From positions 57,603 through 121,602 of the forward strand of contig JAIXYP010000039.1 of the NCBI GenBank assembly GCA_027490155.1: 64,000 nucleotides of DNA. Reading direction: 5' to 3'. The position numbers and the translations under genes were made by a program. The notes under the pieces are model-generated. The model ran no database searches and was not told the DNA's origin. It saw nothing but the letters and a program-made list of their open reading frames with translations. Positions 1 to 9,400 of this stretch are shown here, piece by piece (within the stretch, counting starts at the first letter, position 1; the number at the start of each line of letters is the position of its first letter). Origin of the DNA: Cytophagaceae bacterium (GTDB taxonomy: Bacteria > Bacteroidota > Bacteroidia > Cytophagales > Flexibacteraceae).

Positions 1-237
1 CCTAATCCTGTCCAAGCAGGTCAAATGCTTCAGCTACAGGCCACAACGCCGAATGAGAAGATCAAATCAGCTCAGTTGCTAGGCATTGACGGTAGGGTAG
101 TGGTTGCAACCTTAACAGTCCAGTCAGCAGGTGCAGGACAAGCCATCCGGATGCCCGTTAGCCTAGCGGCAGGTGTCTATTGGTTGCGTTTGCTAGGCCA
201 GGATGCGATAGCCCCAACTAGGGTAGTTGTTCAATAA
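1..237 (+). CDS. C-terminal end of a T9SS-secreted protein (partial)
   Basis: This is the 3' end of a gene that begins before the window; the frame is open from base 1 and stops at 237. The 78 visible residues start with PNPVQAGQ and contain IDGRVV and AGVYWLRL, which is the usual pattern of a type IX secretion system type A C-terminal sorting domain (PNP, then a G-R/K-V turn, then GxYxLR). In this family the domain directs cargo through the T9SS translocon at the outer membrane and is then cleaved. The catalytic or adhesive part of the protein lies outside the window, so its function cannot be given. It converges on the barrel gene downstream, with only 13 bases between the stops. Confidence 0.8.
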   Translation, partial: PNPVQAGQMLQLQATTPNEKIKSAQLLGIDGRVVVATLTVQSAGAGQAIRMPVSLAAGVYWLRLLGQDAIAPTRVVVQ

Positions 238-250
238 GGTTTATTTAGGG

Positions 251-2269
251 TCAGAGCCTCCAGTTGCGTGGCCGATTGATGTTCCAGTTAAGGCTGAGGC
301 TGAAATTCGGAAAGAAGTTTCGTTGTACTTGTCCCAGTTGCTCGGTCGTGAACGATGGACCCGTGAAGCTGCTGCCCGAAACAGTGAAGTCGTTATAGAT
401 TGCCGTGGACTGAATCCAGAGGTCTGTACTCAGCGAAAAGCCGTTCAGCGTCTCGATTGCAAGGGTCATGATGGGCCCATGTTGCAAAACGACATTGTTG
501 ACAAAGGCCAACTTGGCCCCACCGCCATCGTTGATACCTGCCACACTGGTTCGTCCTTGCCTAAATAATCGGTACCCCAGGTCCAGCCGGTAACTGCTGC
601 CCTTACTGGTGACAAATCCCTTTTGCGCCTTGGCAGTTACATCCCAGATCACGACCGTGTCTATCGGGCTTTCGCTAAAGGCTTTCCAGTTCAGCTGACC
701 AAGCCGGTTCTCCCGCCTCAGTACATCAAGCTGAGCTGCGTATTGTTTGTTAAACCGATAGCGAGTCTGCACATTGGATAGCAGAATGCGGTTTGATCTA
801 TTTTTGCCTTGTTCGGTCATGAAGTCCCGGACATGGTAGGTCACAAACAGACTATGGTTGCCCGTAAGGCTCAACCGGCCTGGGGTCCAAGCAAATGAGG
901 GCTCAAATCGCAAGATCCGCTCCTGAAAGTTCTCGATACTCTGGCTGGCCGTGATATAGACTAGGTGTTTGTACGAGCCAGACGTCTTGAACTCGGTCCT
1001 GAACCACTTGTTCCAGACATACCGATAGCTCCCTTCGATCGTGTAGAAGGCCTCGTCCCGATCTTGATTGTTGTCCTCGCTTCGGGTGTCCACTCGTAGT
1101 AGTTGGGCAATGGTCGCTAGTGTAAATTGTTGCTTGTCGCTTGGTGCATAGCGCCAGTTGGTGTACCAGGCCTGTATCACTTCGGTGATGTCCTTCACCC
1201 GCTCTAGGGCTAGCACCTTGTCCAGCTCAGTAAGGGGCAGCGATAAGTTGTTTTTGACTCCGTATGCCCGGTCCCGATAAATGTACTCCACTCTTCCTTC
1301 GACAAATAGTAAGTCTGTCTGGTAAAACAAAGACTGTTTGAGATCCCAATCCGTTTGGCGGTAATAGCTGTTCTGCCGTAGCACTGGCCCTGTATAGGTG
1401 CGGTAGTCAAAACTACGGTTCGGCAAGGTCATGCTGTTATAGGACCGAATGGCCCATCGGTCGCTGATCACGTACTGCAGTTTGAGTTCGGATGTGAAAG
1501 TATCGCTAACAATGGACTGGATATTGAGCCCATCCCCCATATTGAGGTAGTCCTCGATTTTGCGTCCGCGGTATCCGACCATTAGTTGCGTAATGGCCTG
1601 TTTGCTGAACTCTTTGCTGATCCTGCCAAAGGCTAAATAGGCTTGGTGTTGACGTGGTGTGATAAATGCTTGCCAGATCCGCCCCCCGATACTGAGTACG
1701 GCAGTCGTATCCAGCACGGCCTTGTATTGAAGTGCGGTTTCGTAAGCTGGCCCCCCATTCACTAAGTCCGATCGTTTGTCGGCCATCAGCTCTGCCACCC
1801 CCCTTATGCTAAGATCCTGCCCATCCAGGATGCGTTTGCTGAACTTGACACCTGTGCCCATCCAGGCTAATCGGTTGCGGTTGGCGCCATAGTCCTGCAC
1901 ATGCCCGTATGCCAAAAGGCTCCAGTCTGGTCCCCAGTATTGTCGGTATTGTAAGCTTGTCAGGACGTCTGCCGTGACGAATTTGTTTGCCCCATCCTGT
2001 GCCGTGTTATAGATATGGTCCGTCAGGATCAGTCCACTAGCCTGATGACGCCCTAGCCGTAGTGTGCCAGAGCCAGCATAGTTCCGCAGGGCATAGGTGT
2101 TGATCCCTAGCCGGCTGATGTTGCTGTTCACTTGGCTGATTGTATCCAGTAGGGCAATGCTATCCGCTTCGAACTGAGCCATGCAGTGCCCTGGCCCAAA
2201 CAGCCCCACCAGCAGCATGAGCCCTCCTGCCGTCCATGACCATATTGATTGCCAAAGCCGATTAGCCAT
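251..2269 (-). CDS. Predicted outer-membrane beta-barrel protein, unknown function
   Basis: A 672-residue protein with a hydrophobic N-terminal signal segment (TAGGLMLLVGLFGPG) ending near CMAQ. The rest has no internal transmembrane helix. It is rich in alternating polar and aromatic strands (for example LQYRQYWGPDWSLLAYG, LSLNWNINRP), the pattern expected of a large outer-membrane beta-barrel. I do not recognise a named family. It is transcribed towards the T9SS cargo gene, so the two are convergent and need not be functionally linked. The signal peptide and barrel-like texture are visible in the sequence; the outer-membrane location is inference. It could also be a secreted beta-rich protein. 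Confidence 0.6.
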   Translation of the reverse strand: MANRLWQSIWSWTAGGLMLLVGLFGPGHCMAQFEADSIALLDTISQVNSNISRLGINTYALRNYAGSGTLRLGRHQASGLILTDHIYNTAQDGANKFVTADVLTSLQYRQYWGPDWSLLAYGHVQDYGANRNRLAWMGTGVKFSKRILDGQDLSIRGVAELMADKRSDLVNGGPAYETALQYKAVLDTTAVLSIGGRIWQAFITPRQHQAYLAFGRISKEFSKQAITQLMVGYRGRKIEDYLNMGDGLNIQSIVSDTFTSELKLQYVISDRWAIRSYNSMTLPNRSFDYRTYTGPVLRQNSYYRQTDWDLKQSLFYQTDLLFVEGRVEYIYRDRAYGVKNNLSLPLTELDKVLALERVKDITEVIQAWYTNWRYAPSDKQQFTLATIAQLLRVDTRSEDNNQDRDEAFYTIEGSYRYVWNKWFRTEFKTSGSYKHLVYITASQSIENFQERILRFEPSFAWTPGRLSLTGNHSLFVTYHVRDFMTEQGKNRSNRILLSNVQTRYRFNKQYAAQLDVLRRENRLGQLNWKAFSESPIDTVVIWDVTAKAQKGFVTSKGSSYRLDLGYRLFRQGRTSVAGINDGGGAKLAFVNNVVLQHGPIMTLAIETLNGFSLSTDLWIQSTAIYNDFTVSGSSFTGPSFTTEQLGQVQRNFFPNFSLSLNWNINRPRNWRL

Positions 2270-2483
2270 TTGGGGTGGAGATGCGTTTTGTCACTATCCT
2301 ATCGTAGTGGGCCTAAGACTTCCACTCATAAGCTTAAGGGATGTCAAGACCAAGTCAAGGCTATGTTGTTTGATCAGGATAGACCAGCCAAAATACATAA
2401 CAAATGCGCATATCTGGATTGGCTACCTCGTTTTGGGGCCTGATTGTTGGTATTAGGATGCCAAACGAGCCAGTCTTAGCCCT

Positions 2484-2491
2484 TATCTTTG
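2484..2491 (+). promoter_or_regulatory. Candidate -7 box for tsaE
   Basis: TATCTTTG matches the Bacteroidota -7 consensus TAnnTTTG and ends 7 bases before the tsaE ATG, so the transcript would be nearly leaderless. No TTTG is seen at the -33 position. Confidence 0.35.
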
Positions 2492-2498
2492 CCTACTG

Positions 2499-2978
2499 AT
2501 GGCCCTTGACCCCAACCATTTTCATCCCTTAGCACAGCTGACCTATGATCTGGAGGCATTGGATGATGTCGTAAAACGGGTACATGGACTTGCTCAGGAG
2601 TGTCCCATCTGGCTGTTTGATGCCAATATGGGATCTGGCAAGACCACTTTCATCAAAGCCTTGATGGCGGACTTGCAAAGCTATGATCCTGTCTCGAGCC
2701 CAACGTTTAGCATCGTCAATACCTATAGGTTGGTTTCGGGCCCAGCGGTGCACCATTTTGATCTGTATCGGGCCAAATCAATGGAGGAGCTCGACCAGAT
2801 TGGGATATGGGAGTACCTTGACAGTGGCAATTTGTGCCTGATCGAGTGGCCAGAGCTGATATGGCCCGCCTTATCTGGAGCCGGCTTGCCGATTGTGCTC
2901 ATCAAACTGGAACCCTTAGGCCCAACTGCCCGACAGCTTACCATCCTGAAACTAACACCCGAGGGCGATACCCATTAG
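2499..2978 (+). CDS. tsaE: tRNA threonylcarbamoyladenosine biosynthesis ATPase TsaE
   Basis: A 159-residue P-loop ATPase of the size expected for TsaE, which works with TsaB and TsaD to make the universal t6A37 modification on ANN-decoding tRNAs. The Walker A motif GSGKTT lies at residues 45-50. The family signature SSPTF/NTY follows, and later come HFDLYR and the acidic IEWPE near the C-terminus. The cytoplasmic role follows from family knowledge. The ATG at 2499 is preceded by a TATCTTTG box. The alanine dehydrogenase gene follows 187 bases downstream on the same strand. TsaB and TsaD are not in this window. Confidence 0.93.
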   Translation: MALDPNHFHPLAQLTYDLEALDDVVKRVHGLAQECPIWLFDANMGSGKTTFIKALMADLQSYDPVSSPTFSIVNTYRLVSGPAVHHFDLYRAKSMEELDQIGIWEYLDSGNLCLIEWPELIWPALSGAGLPIVLIKLEPLGPTARQLTILKLTPEGDTH

Positions 2979-3165
2979 ATAAAATCGCTAAATTGGCACA
3001 GGTATCACTGCTGGCTAAACTAACCCCATCCATTGTTTGAAATCCATAGTCTGGGTTGGCCAAACAACATACTACACCAATCCGATCGTTCGATTCAGCC
3101 TCGCAAATACCTCTCAGGTCCAACCCTGATCAAATAGCCTAATCCTGGCATTACTGACCTATTAC

Positions 3166-4398
3166 ATGAAGGATATGATTTCGCGCTCGTCGCTAGAAAC
3201 ACTTGCTAGGGCAGGGGCCTTATTACCGCAAGAGCTGCTGCAGGAGGTAGCCACAGCCTCTAAGGCCTTGGTTATTGGTGTGCCACGTGAGGTCGAGTTG
3301 CAAGAGAATCGGTTATGTCTTACACCTGATGCCGTCGCCATTTTGGTCAGCAACGGGCATGAGGTCTATATGGAAGCCGGGGCAGGCACAGCCTCCCAAT
3401 TTCAGGACACGGAGTATAGCGAGGCTGGTGCCCAGATCGTTTACAGCAATGTCGAGGTCTATCGCAACGCACATATCATCCTCAAGGTCAGCCCGCCAAC
3501 GGTCGAAGAAGTGGGCCTGATGTCGATGGGGGCCACCTTGGTATCAGCCTTGCAGATGAGCCGCCTCAATAAAGACTATATTGATGCCCTGGTGGAGCGT
3601 AAAATCACCGCTGTTGGTTTTGAGCTACTGCAGGACGAAATCGGTGGCTTACCCATCGTACGGGCCATGAGCGAGATTGCAGGTAGTACCACCATGCTCA
3701 TTGCTGCGGAGTACCTCAATAGTAATAACAACGGACGTGGGATCATCTTAGGTGGGATCACTGGTGTGCCGCCAACCAAGGTTGTGATCCTTGGTGCCGG
3801 CACCGTTGGCGAGTTTGCCGCACGCACTGCCCTAGGCCTAGGTGCAGAGGTCAAAGTCTTTGACAATGAGCTATATAAACTCCGCCGCATCAAGCAAGAG
3901 TTGGGGCACCATATCTTCACCTCTACTTTCGACGTCACCTACCTAACGGATGCCCTGCGCCGGGCGGATGTCGTGATCGGAGCCTTGCGGCATGAGGAGG
4001 ACCTAGCCACCTATATGGTGAGCGAGGAAATGGTCTCGATGATGAAGCAAAATGCCGTCATTGTGGATGTCAGCATCGACCAAGGGGGCTGTTTTGAAAC
4101 GAGCGAGCTCACCAGCCATAGCCGACCTACGTTCAAGAAGTATGACGTCATCCATTACTGTGTTCCCAACATCGCAAGTAGGGTAGCTCATACCGCCAGC
4201 ACCGCGCTCAGCAATATCCTTACACCAGTCTTGCTACAAGCTCATCGTATGGGTGGCATTGAAGAAATCTTGTTCGAGAAGGGCTGGTTCATGAAGGGAG
4301 TCTATACCTACAAAGGCCACCTGACTAACAAGTCTATCGCCCGCCGCCTCGGCCTTCGCCACCGTGACCTAAACCTTTTCCGGATTAGTAAGTTTTAG
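3166..4398 (+). CDS. ald: Alanine dehydrogenase
   Basis: A 410-residue NAD-dependent alanine dehydrogenase, which interconverts alanine with pyruvate plus ammonium. The N-terminal catalytic half begins after a ~30-residue extension at IGVPREVELQENR. A Rossmann motif, VVILGAGTVGEFAAR, lies in the middle, and the family stretch VPNIASRVAHTASTALSN is near the C-terminus. A second in-frame ATG three codons downstream is equally possible as the start. It follows tsaE on the same strand but is separated by 187 bases, so it may have its own promoter. The AlaDH/PNT superfamily also contains transhydrogenase alpha subunits, but the single-chain length and motifs favour alanine dehydrogenase. Confidence 0.93.
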   Translation: MKDMISRSSLETLARAGALLPQELLQEVATASKALVIGVPREVELQENRLCLTPDAVAILVSNGHEVYMEAGAGTASQFQDTEYSEAGAQIVYSNVEVYRNAHIILKVSPPTVEEVGLMSMGATLVSALQMSRLNKDYIDALVERKITAVGFELLQDEIGGLPIVRAMSEIAGSTTMLIAAEYLNSNNNGRGIILGGITGVPPTKVVILGAGTVGEFAARTALGLGAEVKVFDNELYKLRRIKQELGHHIFTSTFDVTYLTDALRRADVVIGALRHEEDLATYMVSEEMVSMMKQNAVIVDVSIDQGGCFETSELTSHSRPTFKKYDVIHYCVPNIASRVAHTASTALSNILTPVLLQAHRMGGIEEILFEKGWFMKGVYTYKGHLTNKSIARRLGLRHRDLNLFRISKF

Positions 4399-4858
4399 GG
4401 TCCGAACTTTTTGGTGTGATTGTAGTCTAGCAATATCGATTGCTGCAGGCCAACCATAACGAGCCAAACCTAAGGTCACAACTCCTGAGGTTAATAGCCT
4501 ATGTCTTCCTGCATTTCTCTGCCCGAATGGCATCACCTAAATGAGTGAATAGGTCCAGCCAAAGTGCAATTAGCATAACCAAATGCACTTGATCTGGCCC
4601 TGTTTTCAGTCCTGGTGCCAAATGCAACATAAAAAGTAGACCATTATTGCGCAGATCTTAAGGCTCAATTGAGGTGACCTAATCTAGCCAGTAGAAATAG
4701 GCTGACGCTGGTTTTTTTGACGCAAAGTCGCAGATATCCAGTGTGTAGAGTTTGTATGCGGTCCGTTTCCCAAATATTAGTTGGCATATCAGCCAGTTTA
4801 GCCCTAGGATGAAAGGTTGTTTAGCGGTACAAGTGGCATAATTTAAAATGGTTCTAAA

Positions 4859-4887
4859 TTGTTTATGCAAACAACAAGTTATCTTTA
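4859..4887 (+). promoter_or_regulatory. Candidate promoter of the act-cox operon
   Basis: TTG at 4859-4861, an 18-base spacer and TATCTTTA at 4880-4887 come close to the Bacteroidota TTTG-N19-TAnnTTTG promoter. It lies about 125 bases before actA, in an AT-rich stretch. The last base of the -7 box is off consensus. Confidence 0.35.
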
Positions 4888-4897
4888 ATGTCATGAT

Positions 4898-4920
4898 AAT
4901 CAGTTACTTAAACTGATTTT
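4898..4920 (+). terminator. Leader hairpin with short U-tract upstream of actA
   Basis: AATCAGTT (4898-4905) and AACTGATT (4911-4918) form a perfect 8-bp stem with a 5-base loop, followed by TT. It lies just after the candidate promoter, so it could be a weak terminator, an attenuator or a 5' stabilising structure for the respiratory transcript. Confidence 0.35.
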
Positions 4921-5012
4921 GGACCTCAGGCCATTACACACAAACCCTAGCGAAAGATGGATTTCAACTTTGTTACTAGGCAGTCGTGCACTAGTTTTGC
5001 CCCGGTCTAATA

Positions 5013-6350
5013 ATGCCCTCAAAGGGCCTAAGTGCCGCATCTATGAGCCTAAACAGGTTAACATCGCGATATTGGGTACGGATAGGAGCTATGGCAGCCA
5101 CCGTACTGACGCTACATTTTTCTGCCATTGCCCAAGACGGAGCCGCTACCCCAGCACCTGCTGATGGAGCTGCCGCTGCTGCCCCAGCCCCCGCCGCTGG
5201 TGGTGGTGACGCCGTTGCAGGCGAAGCTGTCTTCAATGCCAACTGTAAACAATGCCACGCCATCAACGAGCAAGTTGTAGGCCCTGCCCTGCGGGATGCC
5301 CACAAACGCTGGCCAAGTGACAAGGCTTTGACCGAGTTTATCAAGTATCCGCAGAAGACCATCGACGGTGGTAATGCGTATGCTAAAGGCCTTTACGACA
5401 AGTACAAGCAATACATGCCGAACCACAACTTCCTTAAGGATGAGGAGATCGGTAGTGTTATTGCCTGGATCAAGGCCGAAAGTGCCAAGCCAGTCACTGC
5501 TGCTGCTGCCCCAGCTGCTGCAGACGGTAAAGGCGGTGCTGCTGCCGATGCAGGTGCTGGTGCCGGCATTGACTCGAGCTTCTTGACCTATATACTTGGT
5601 GCGTTGGTATTGGTCCTTATCCTGCTGATTGCGGTTTTGGGCTTGATCACCACCGTACTGACCAAGTACCTCAACAACAACGAAAACCTCACCGAGGCTG
5701 ACAAGGAATACGCCCTAGATGCTCCTAATTACAAGTCTTTCTTCGGTAGCAAGGCATTCTTGTTCGTCGTGACCTTCATCTTTACGATGGTTGTCCTCAA
5801 GGCGGGTTTTGACAAGGTCTATGGCATCAACGTCAATACTGGTTACGCCCCAACCCAGCCAATTCCGTTCTCGCACAAGTTGCACGCTGGCACCTACGAG
5901 ATCGATTGCGGTTACTGCCACACTGGTGTTTACAAAGGCAAGTCTGCTACCATCCCATCGGTCAACATCTGCTTGAACTGCCACAACGCTATCAAGACAG
6001 GCTCGCCGAACATGCAGAAACTCTACAAGGCAGTCGAGAACAACAAACCAATCGAGTGGGTACGTGTACACAACCTGCCTGACCTAGCTTACTTCAACCA
6101 CTCGCAGCACACCGTCGTGGGCAAAATTGAGTGCGAGAAGTGCCACGGCGCCATCAAAGAGATGGAAGTTGTTGAGCAGCACAGCACCCTTACCATGGGC
6201 TGGTGTATCAACTGCCACCGCGAGACCGTCGTCAAGACCGAAGGCAATGCCTATTATGACAAACTAGTGAAACTGCACGCTGACAAAACCAACAAGCCGA
6301 TGACTGTCGAAAACATCGGTGGCCTGGAGTGTAGCAAGTGCCACTACTAA
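5013..6350 (+). CDS. actA: ACIII subunit ActA, monohaem cytochrome c fused to pentahaem cytochrome c
   Basis: A 445-residue multihaem cytochrome, the electron-exit subunit of alternative complex III (quinol:cytochrome c oxidoreductase). A signal segment ends near AIAQ (residue 41). It is followed by an Ala/Pro linker and a class I cytochrome c domain with CKQCH at 78-82 and Met135 as likely axial ligand. Two transmembrane helices lie at about 190-215 and 247-268. The pentahaem part has CGYCH (299), CLNCH (320), CEKCH (374), CINCH (398) and CSKCH (440). This gives six c haems in one chain. An alternative start at 5043 (MSLNRL) would shorten the leader peptide. It is the first gene of the operon; actB follows 100 bases on, after a strong hairpin. 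Confidence 0.93.
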   Translation: MPSKGLSAASMSLNRLTSRYWVRIGAMAATVLTLHFSAIAQDGAATPAPADGAAAAAPAPAAGGGDAVAGEAVFNANCKQCHAINEQVVGPALRDAHKRWPSDKALTEFIKYPQKTIDGGNAYAKGLYDKYKQYMPNHNFLKDEEIGSVIAWIKAESAKPVTAAAAPAAADGKGGAAADAGAGAGIDSSFLTYILGALVLVLILLIAVLGLITTVLTKYLNNNENLTEADKEYALDAPNYKSFFGSKAFLFVVTFIFTMVVLKAGFDKVYGINVNTGYAPTQPIPFSHKLHAGTYEIDCGYCHTGVYKGKSATIPSVNICLNCHNAIKTGSPNMQKLYKAVENNKPIEWVRVHNLPDLAYFNHSQHTVVGKIECEKCHGAIKEMEVVEQHSTLTMGWCINCHRETVVKTEGNAYYDKLVKLHADKTNKPMTVENIGGLECSKCHY

Positions 6351-6367
6351 TTACCATTATCCTTTTC

Positions 6368-6412
6368 GGGGATGATAACCGACCGCTCTAGAAGCTAACA
6401 GATATCATCCCC
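6368..6412 (+). other. Perfect 10-bp inverted repeat between actA and actB
   Basis: GGGGATGATA (6368-6377) and TATCATCCCC (6403-6412) are exact reverse complements, separated by 25 bases. No U-tract follows, so it is not a standard intrinsic terminator. It could be an mRNA stability element or processing site setting the ActA:ActB ratio, or an operator. Confidence 0.6.
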
Positions 6413-6450
6413 TCTCTATACTAAACGTACTCAGCTCAGTTATCCCCATT

Positions 6451-9400
6451 ATGTCGGAGCAGAACAAGATTTACTGGAAGGGACTCGAGGAGCTCACAAA
6501 TGAGCCTTCTTTTGTGGCCAATGCCGAAAAGGAGTTTGCCAGTGTGCCCACAGCACCTAGCGCCTCAAGCAACACGCTCGACGGCCTGACTGGTCAGCGT
6601 CGTGACTTCTTAAAAGTTATGGGCTTTGGTATGGCTGCGGTTTCGCTTGCAGCCTGCGAAACCCCAGTTAAGAAGGCTATCCCTTTCCTGAACAAGCCAG
6701 AAGAGTATGATCCGAGCATAGCCAACTACTACGCCAGCTCTTATGCTGACGGTGGTGACTATTGTGCTGTCTTGGTCAAAACTCGCGAAGGCCGCCCAAT
6801 CAAGATCGAAGGCAACAAGTTGTCGTCTGTCACACAAGGTGGTACTTCTGCTCGTGTTCAGGCATCAATCCTGTCTCTGTACGATACCGAGCGTTTCAAA
6901 GCACCAACTGTCCGTAAAAAGGAAACTACTTGGGCCGCTTTTGACAAAGAAGTAGGGGAGAAGCTAGCCGAAATCGCAGGTGGCAATGGCCGCATTGCTT
7001 TCGTGACGAGCAGCATCGTTAGCCCAAGCTTCAAACAAGCCTTGGCTGAGTGGATTGCCAAATATCCATCGACCAATGTCGTTGTTTATGATCCAGTATC
7101 TGCCTCTGGTATCCTGAACGCCAACAAAGCCTCTTTTGGCTCGGCATTCGTCCCTAGCTATTACTTCAACAAAGCCGACGTAATCGTCAGCTTTAGTGCA
7201 GATTTCTTGGGCACTTGGTTGTCATCAACCGAGTATACCAAGCAGTTTGCCGCTGGCCGCAAGCCAACCGCTGACCGTCCGCACATGAACCGGTTGTATT
7301 CATTTGAGGCCAATTTGTCCCTGACAGGCTCAAATGCTGACTACCGTGCACCTATTAAGCCATCTGCCGAAGGTGTTTACGTCGCCGCCCTATACAACGC
7401 TGTTGCGTCGGCCCTTGGTCGCCCAACTGTGGCAGGCGGATCTATCACTGCACACAAAGACACCGTAGCCCAGGCTGCTAAAGACCTAGTTGCGGCTGCA
7501 GGCAAAAGCCTAGTTGTTTCTGGTAGTAATGATGTTAACGTCCAGTTGCTGGTCAATGGCATCAACGAGCTACTTGGTAACTATGGTAAAACCATCGACA
7601 TCAACACCCAACTCCTGACCCGTCAAGGTCAAGATGCTGACCTCGCTGCTTTCGTTTCGCAGGCCAAGTCTGGTGGTGTTCAGGCTGTCATCTTTAACGA
7701 CTGTAACCCAGTTTTTGACTCTGCCCTTGGTACTGAGCTCAAAGCTGCCCTTGGTTCTGTATCGCTCAAGGTTGCTATTGCTAGCCGCCCAGACGAAACT
7801 ACCGAAGCTGTTGACTACGTCGCTGCTGCTCACCACTACCTCGAGTCATGGGGTGATGCCGAGCCACGCACTGGCTACTACTCATTAACCCAGCCAGCCA
7901 TCACCAAGATTTTTGACACCCGTCAAGCCTTGGAAACCGTATTGCTTTGGTCTGGCAACACCACAGATGCATACAAATACGTATCATCTTATTGGGCTAA
8001 CAACGTCTATCCACGTCAAAATAGCTATGGCTCGTTCCGTGATTTCTGGAACTACAGCCTACACGACGGTATCTTCGAGGTAGGTGCTCCTTCTCTCCGT
8101 GCCTCTACTGCAGGTGCCGTCAAGGATAGCACTGGTAACGTCGTGATGCCAGAAGTTGCTGGTGTTGGTCCGTTTGAGCGTGCCTCACCACATACTGCCA
8201 GCTTCAGCGCTGATGTCAATGCTGCTGCCAATGCCGTTGATGGTACCTACAAGGCGACTTCAACAGGTACTGACTTGGTCATTTACGAAAGCATCGGTCT
8301 CGGTGTTGGTCGTGATGCCAACAACCCATGGCTACAAGAGTTTGCTGATCCAGTTACTCGTGCTTGCTGGGATAACTATATCACCATCCCGCAATCATTG
8401 GCCAAAACCTGGGGTGACTTCAAGGTCAACGAGGGCGATACCATCCTTGCTAACCTCAAAGTAGGTGGTACCACCATCAAAGTTCCTGTCTTGGTACAAC
8501 CAGGACAAGCAAAAGACACCATCGGTCTAGCCCTAGGCTATGGCCGTGAGGTAGCAGGCAAAGCTGCCAAGGGCGTAGGTGTCAATGCCCATAAACTCCT
8601 GACCATTGCCGACGGTGCTGCTAAGTACTTTGTGGCTAACGTTACGGTCGAGAAAACAGAAGAGAAATACCGGGTTGCCCACGTACAGACTCACCACACC
8701 ATCATGGGTCGTGACATCGTACAAGGCTCTACCCTTAACGAGTGGAAAAAGAACCCTGCTGCGGGCCGCCACATTGTGGAGGTAACAACAGGAGACAAAG
8801 GCCACGTACCAGCTACCTCAATGAGCCTATGGCCAGGACATACCCGTCCGAACCACGCTTGGGGTATGGTCGTTGACATGAGTGCCTGTATCGGTTGTGG
8901 TGCTTGTACCATTGCCTGCCAGGTTGAAAACAACGTCCCTGTCGTTGGTAAGGAAGAAGTCCTGAACCGTCGCGAAATGCACTGGATCCGGATTGACCGC
9001 TACTACAGCAGCTCCTACAAGGAAGGCGACAGTCTGAGCATGAAGGAAGAGGCAGCAGAGAACCCTCAGGTTGTGTTCCAGCCGCTGATGTGTCAGCACT
9101 GTAACAATGCGCCTTGCGAGACTGTATGCCCGGTTGCTGCCACAACACACAGCACCGAAGGCCTCAACCAAATGGCTTACAACCGTTGTATCGGTACTCG
9201 TTATTGTGCCAACAACTGTCCGTATAAAGTGCGTCGCTTCAACTGGTTCAGCTATCCGCAGAACGCAGAGAACTTCCCACTCAACTTCCCAACCCTGTCT
9301 GACCTAGGCCGTATGGTGCTTAACCCAGACGTTACTGTGCGTGCACGTGGCGTTATGGAAAAATGCAGCATGTGCGTACAACGTCTGCAAGAAGGCAAGC

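Larger units (their letters stand above)
4399..5012. other. 614-base intergenic and leader region before the respiratory operon
   Basis: I see no convincing gene here. It holds a weak inverted repeat at 4429-4444, a candidate promoter at 4859-4887 and a hairpin at 4898-4918. A 71-codon minus-strand reading frame at 4679-4894 has no protein-like features and overlaps the candidate promoter. The region probably carries the control elements of the act-cox operon. Confidence 0.6.

Noticed and set aside
227..568. 113-residue plus-strand frame
   Set aside because: It lies opposite the end of the barrel gene, has no protein features and overlaps the T9SS gene stop.
4679..4894. 71-residue minus-strand frame in the act leader
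   Set aside because: Overlaps the candidate promoter, has no recognisable motif and a codon pattern unlike neighbouring genes.
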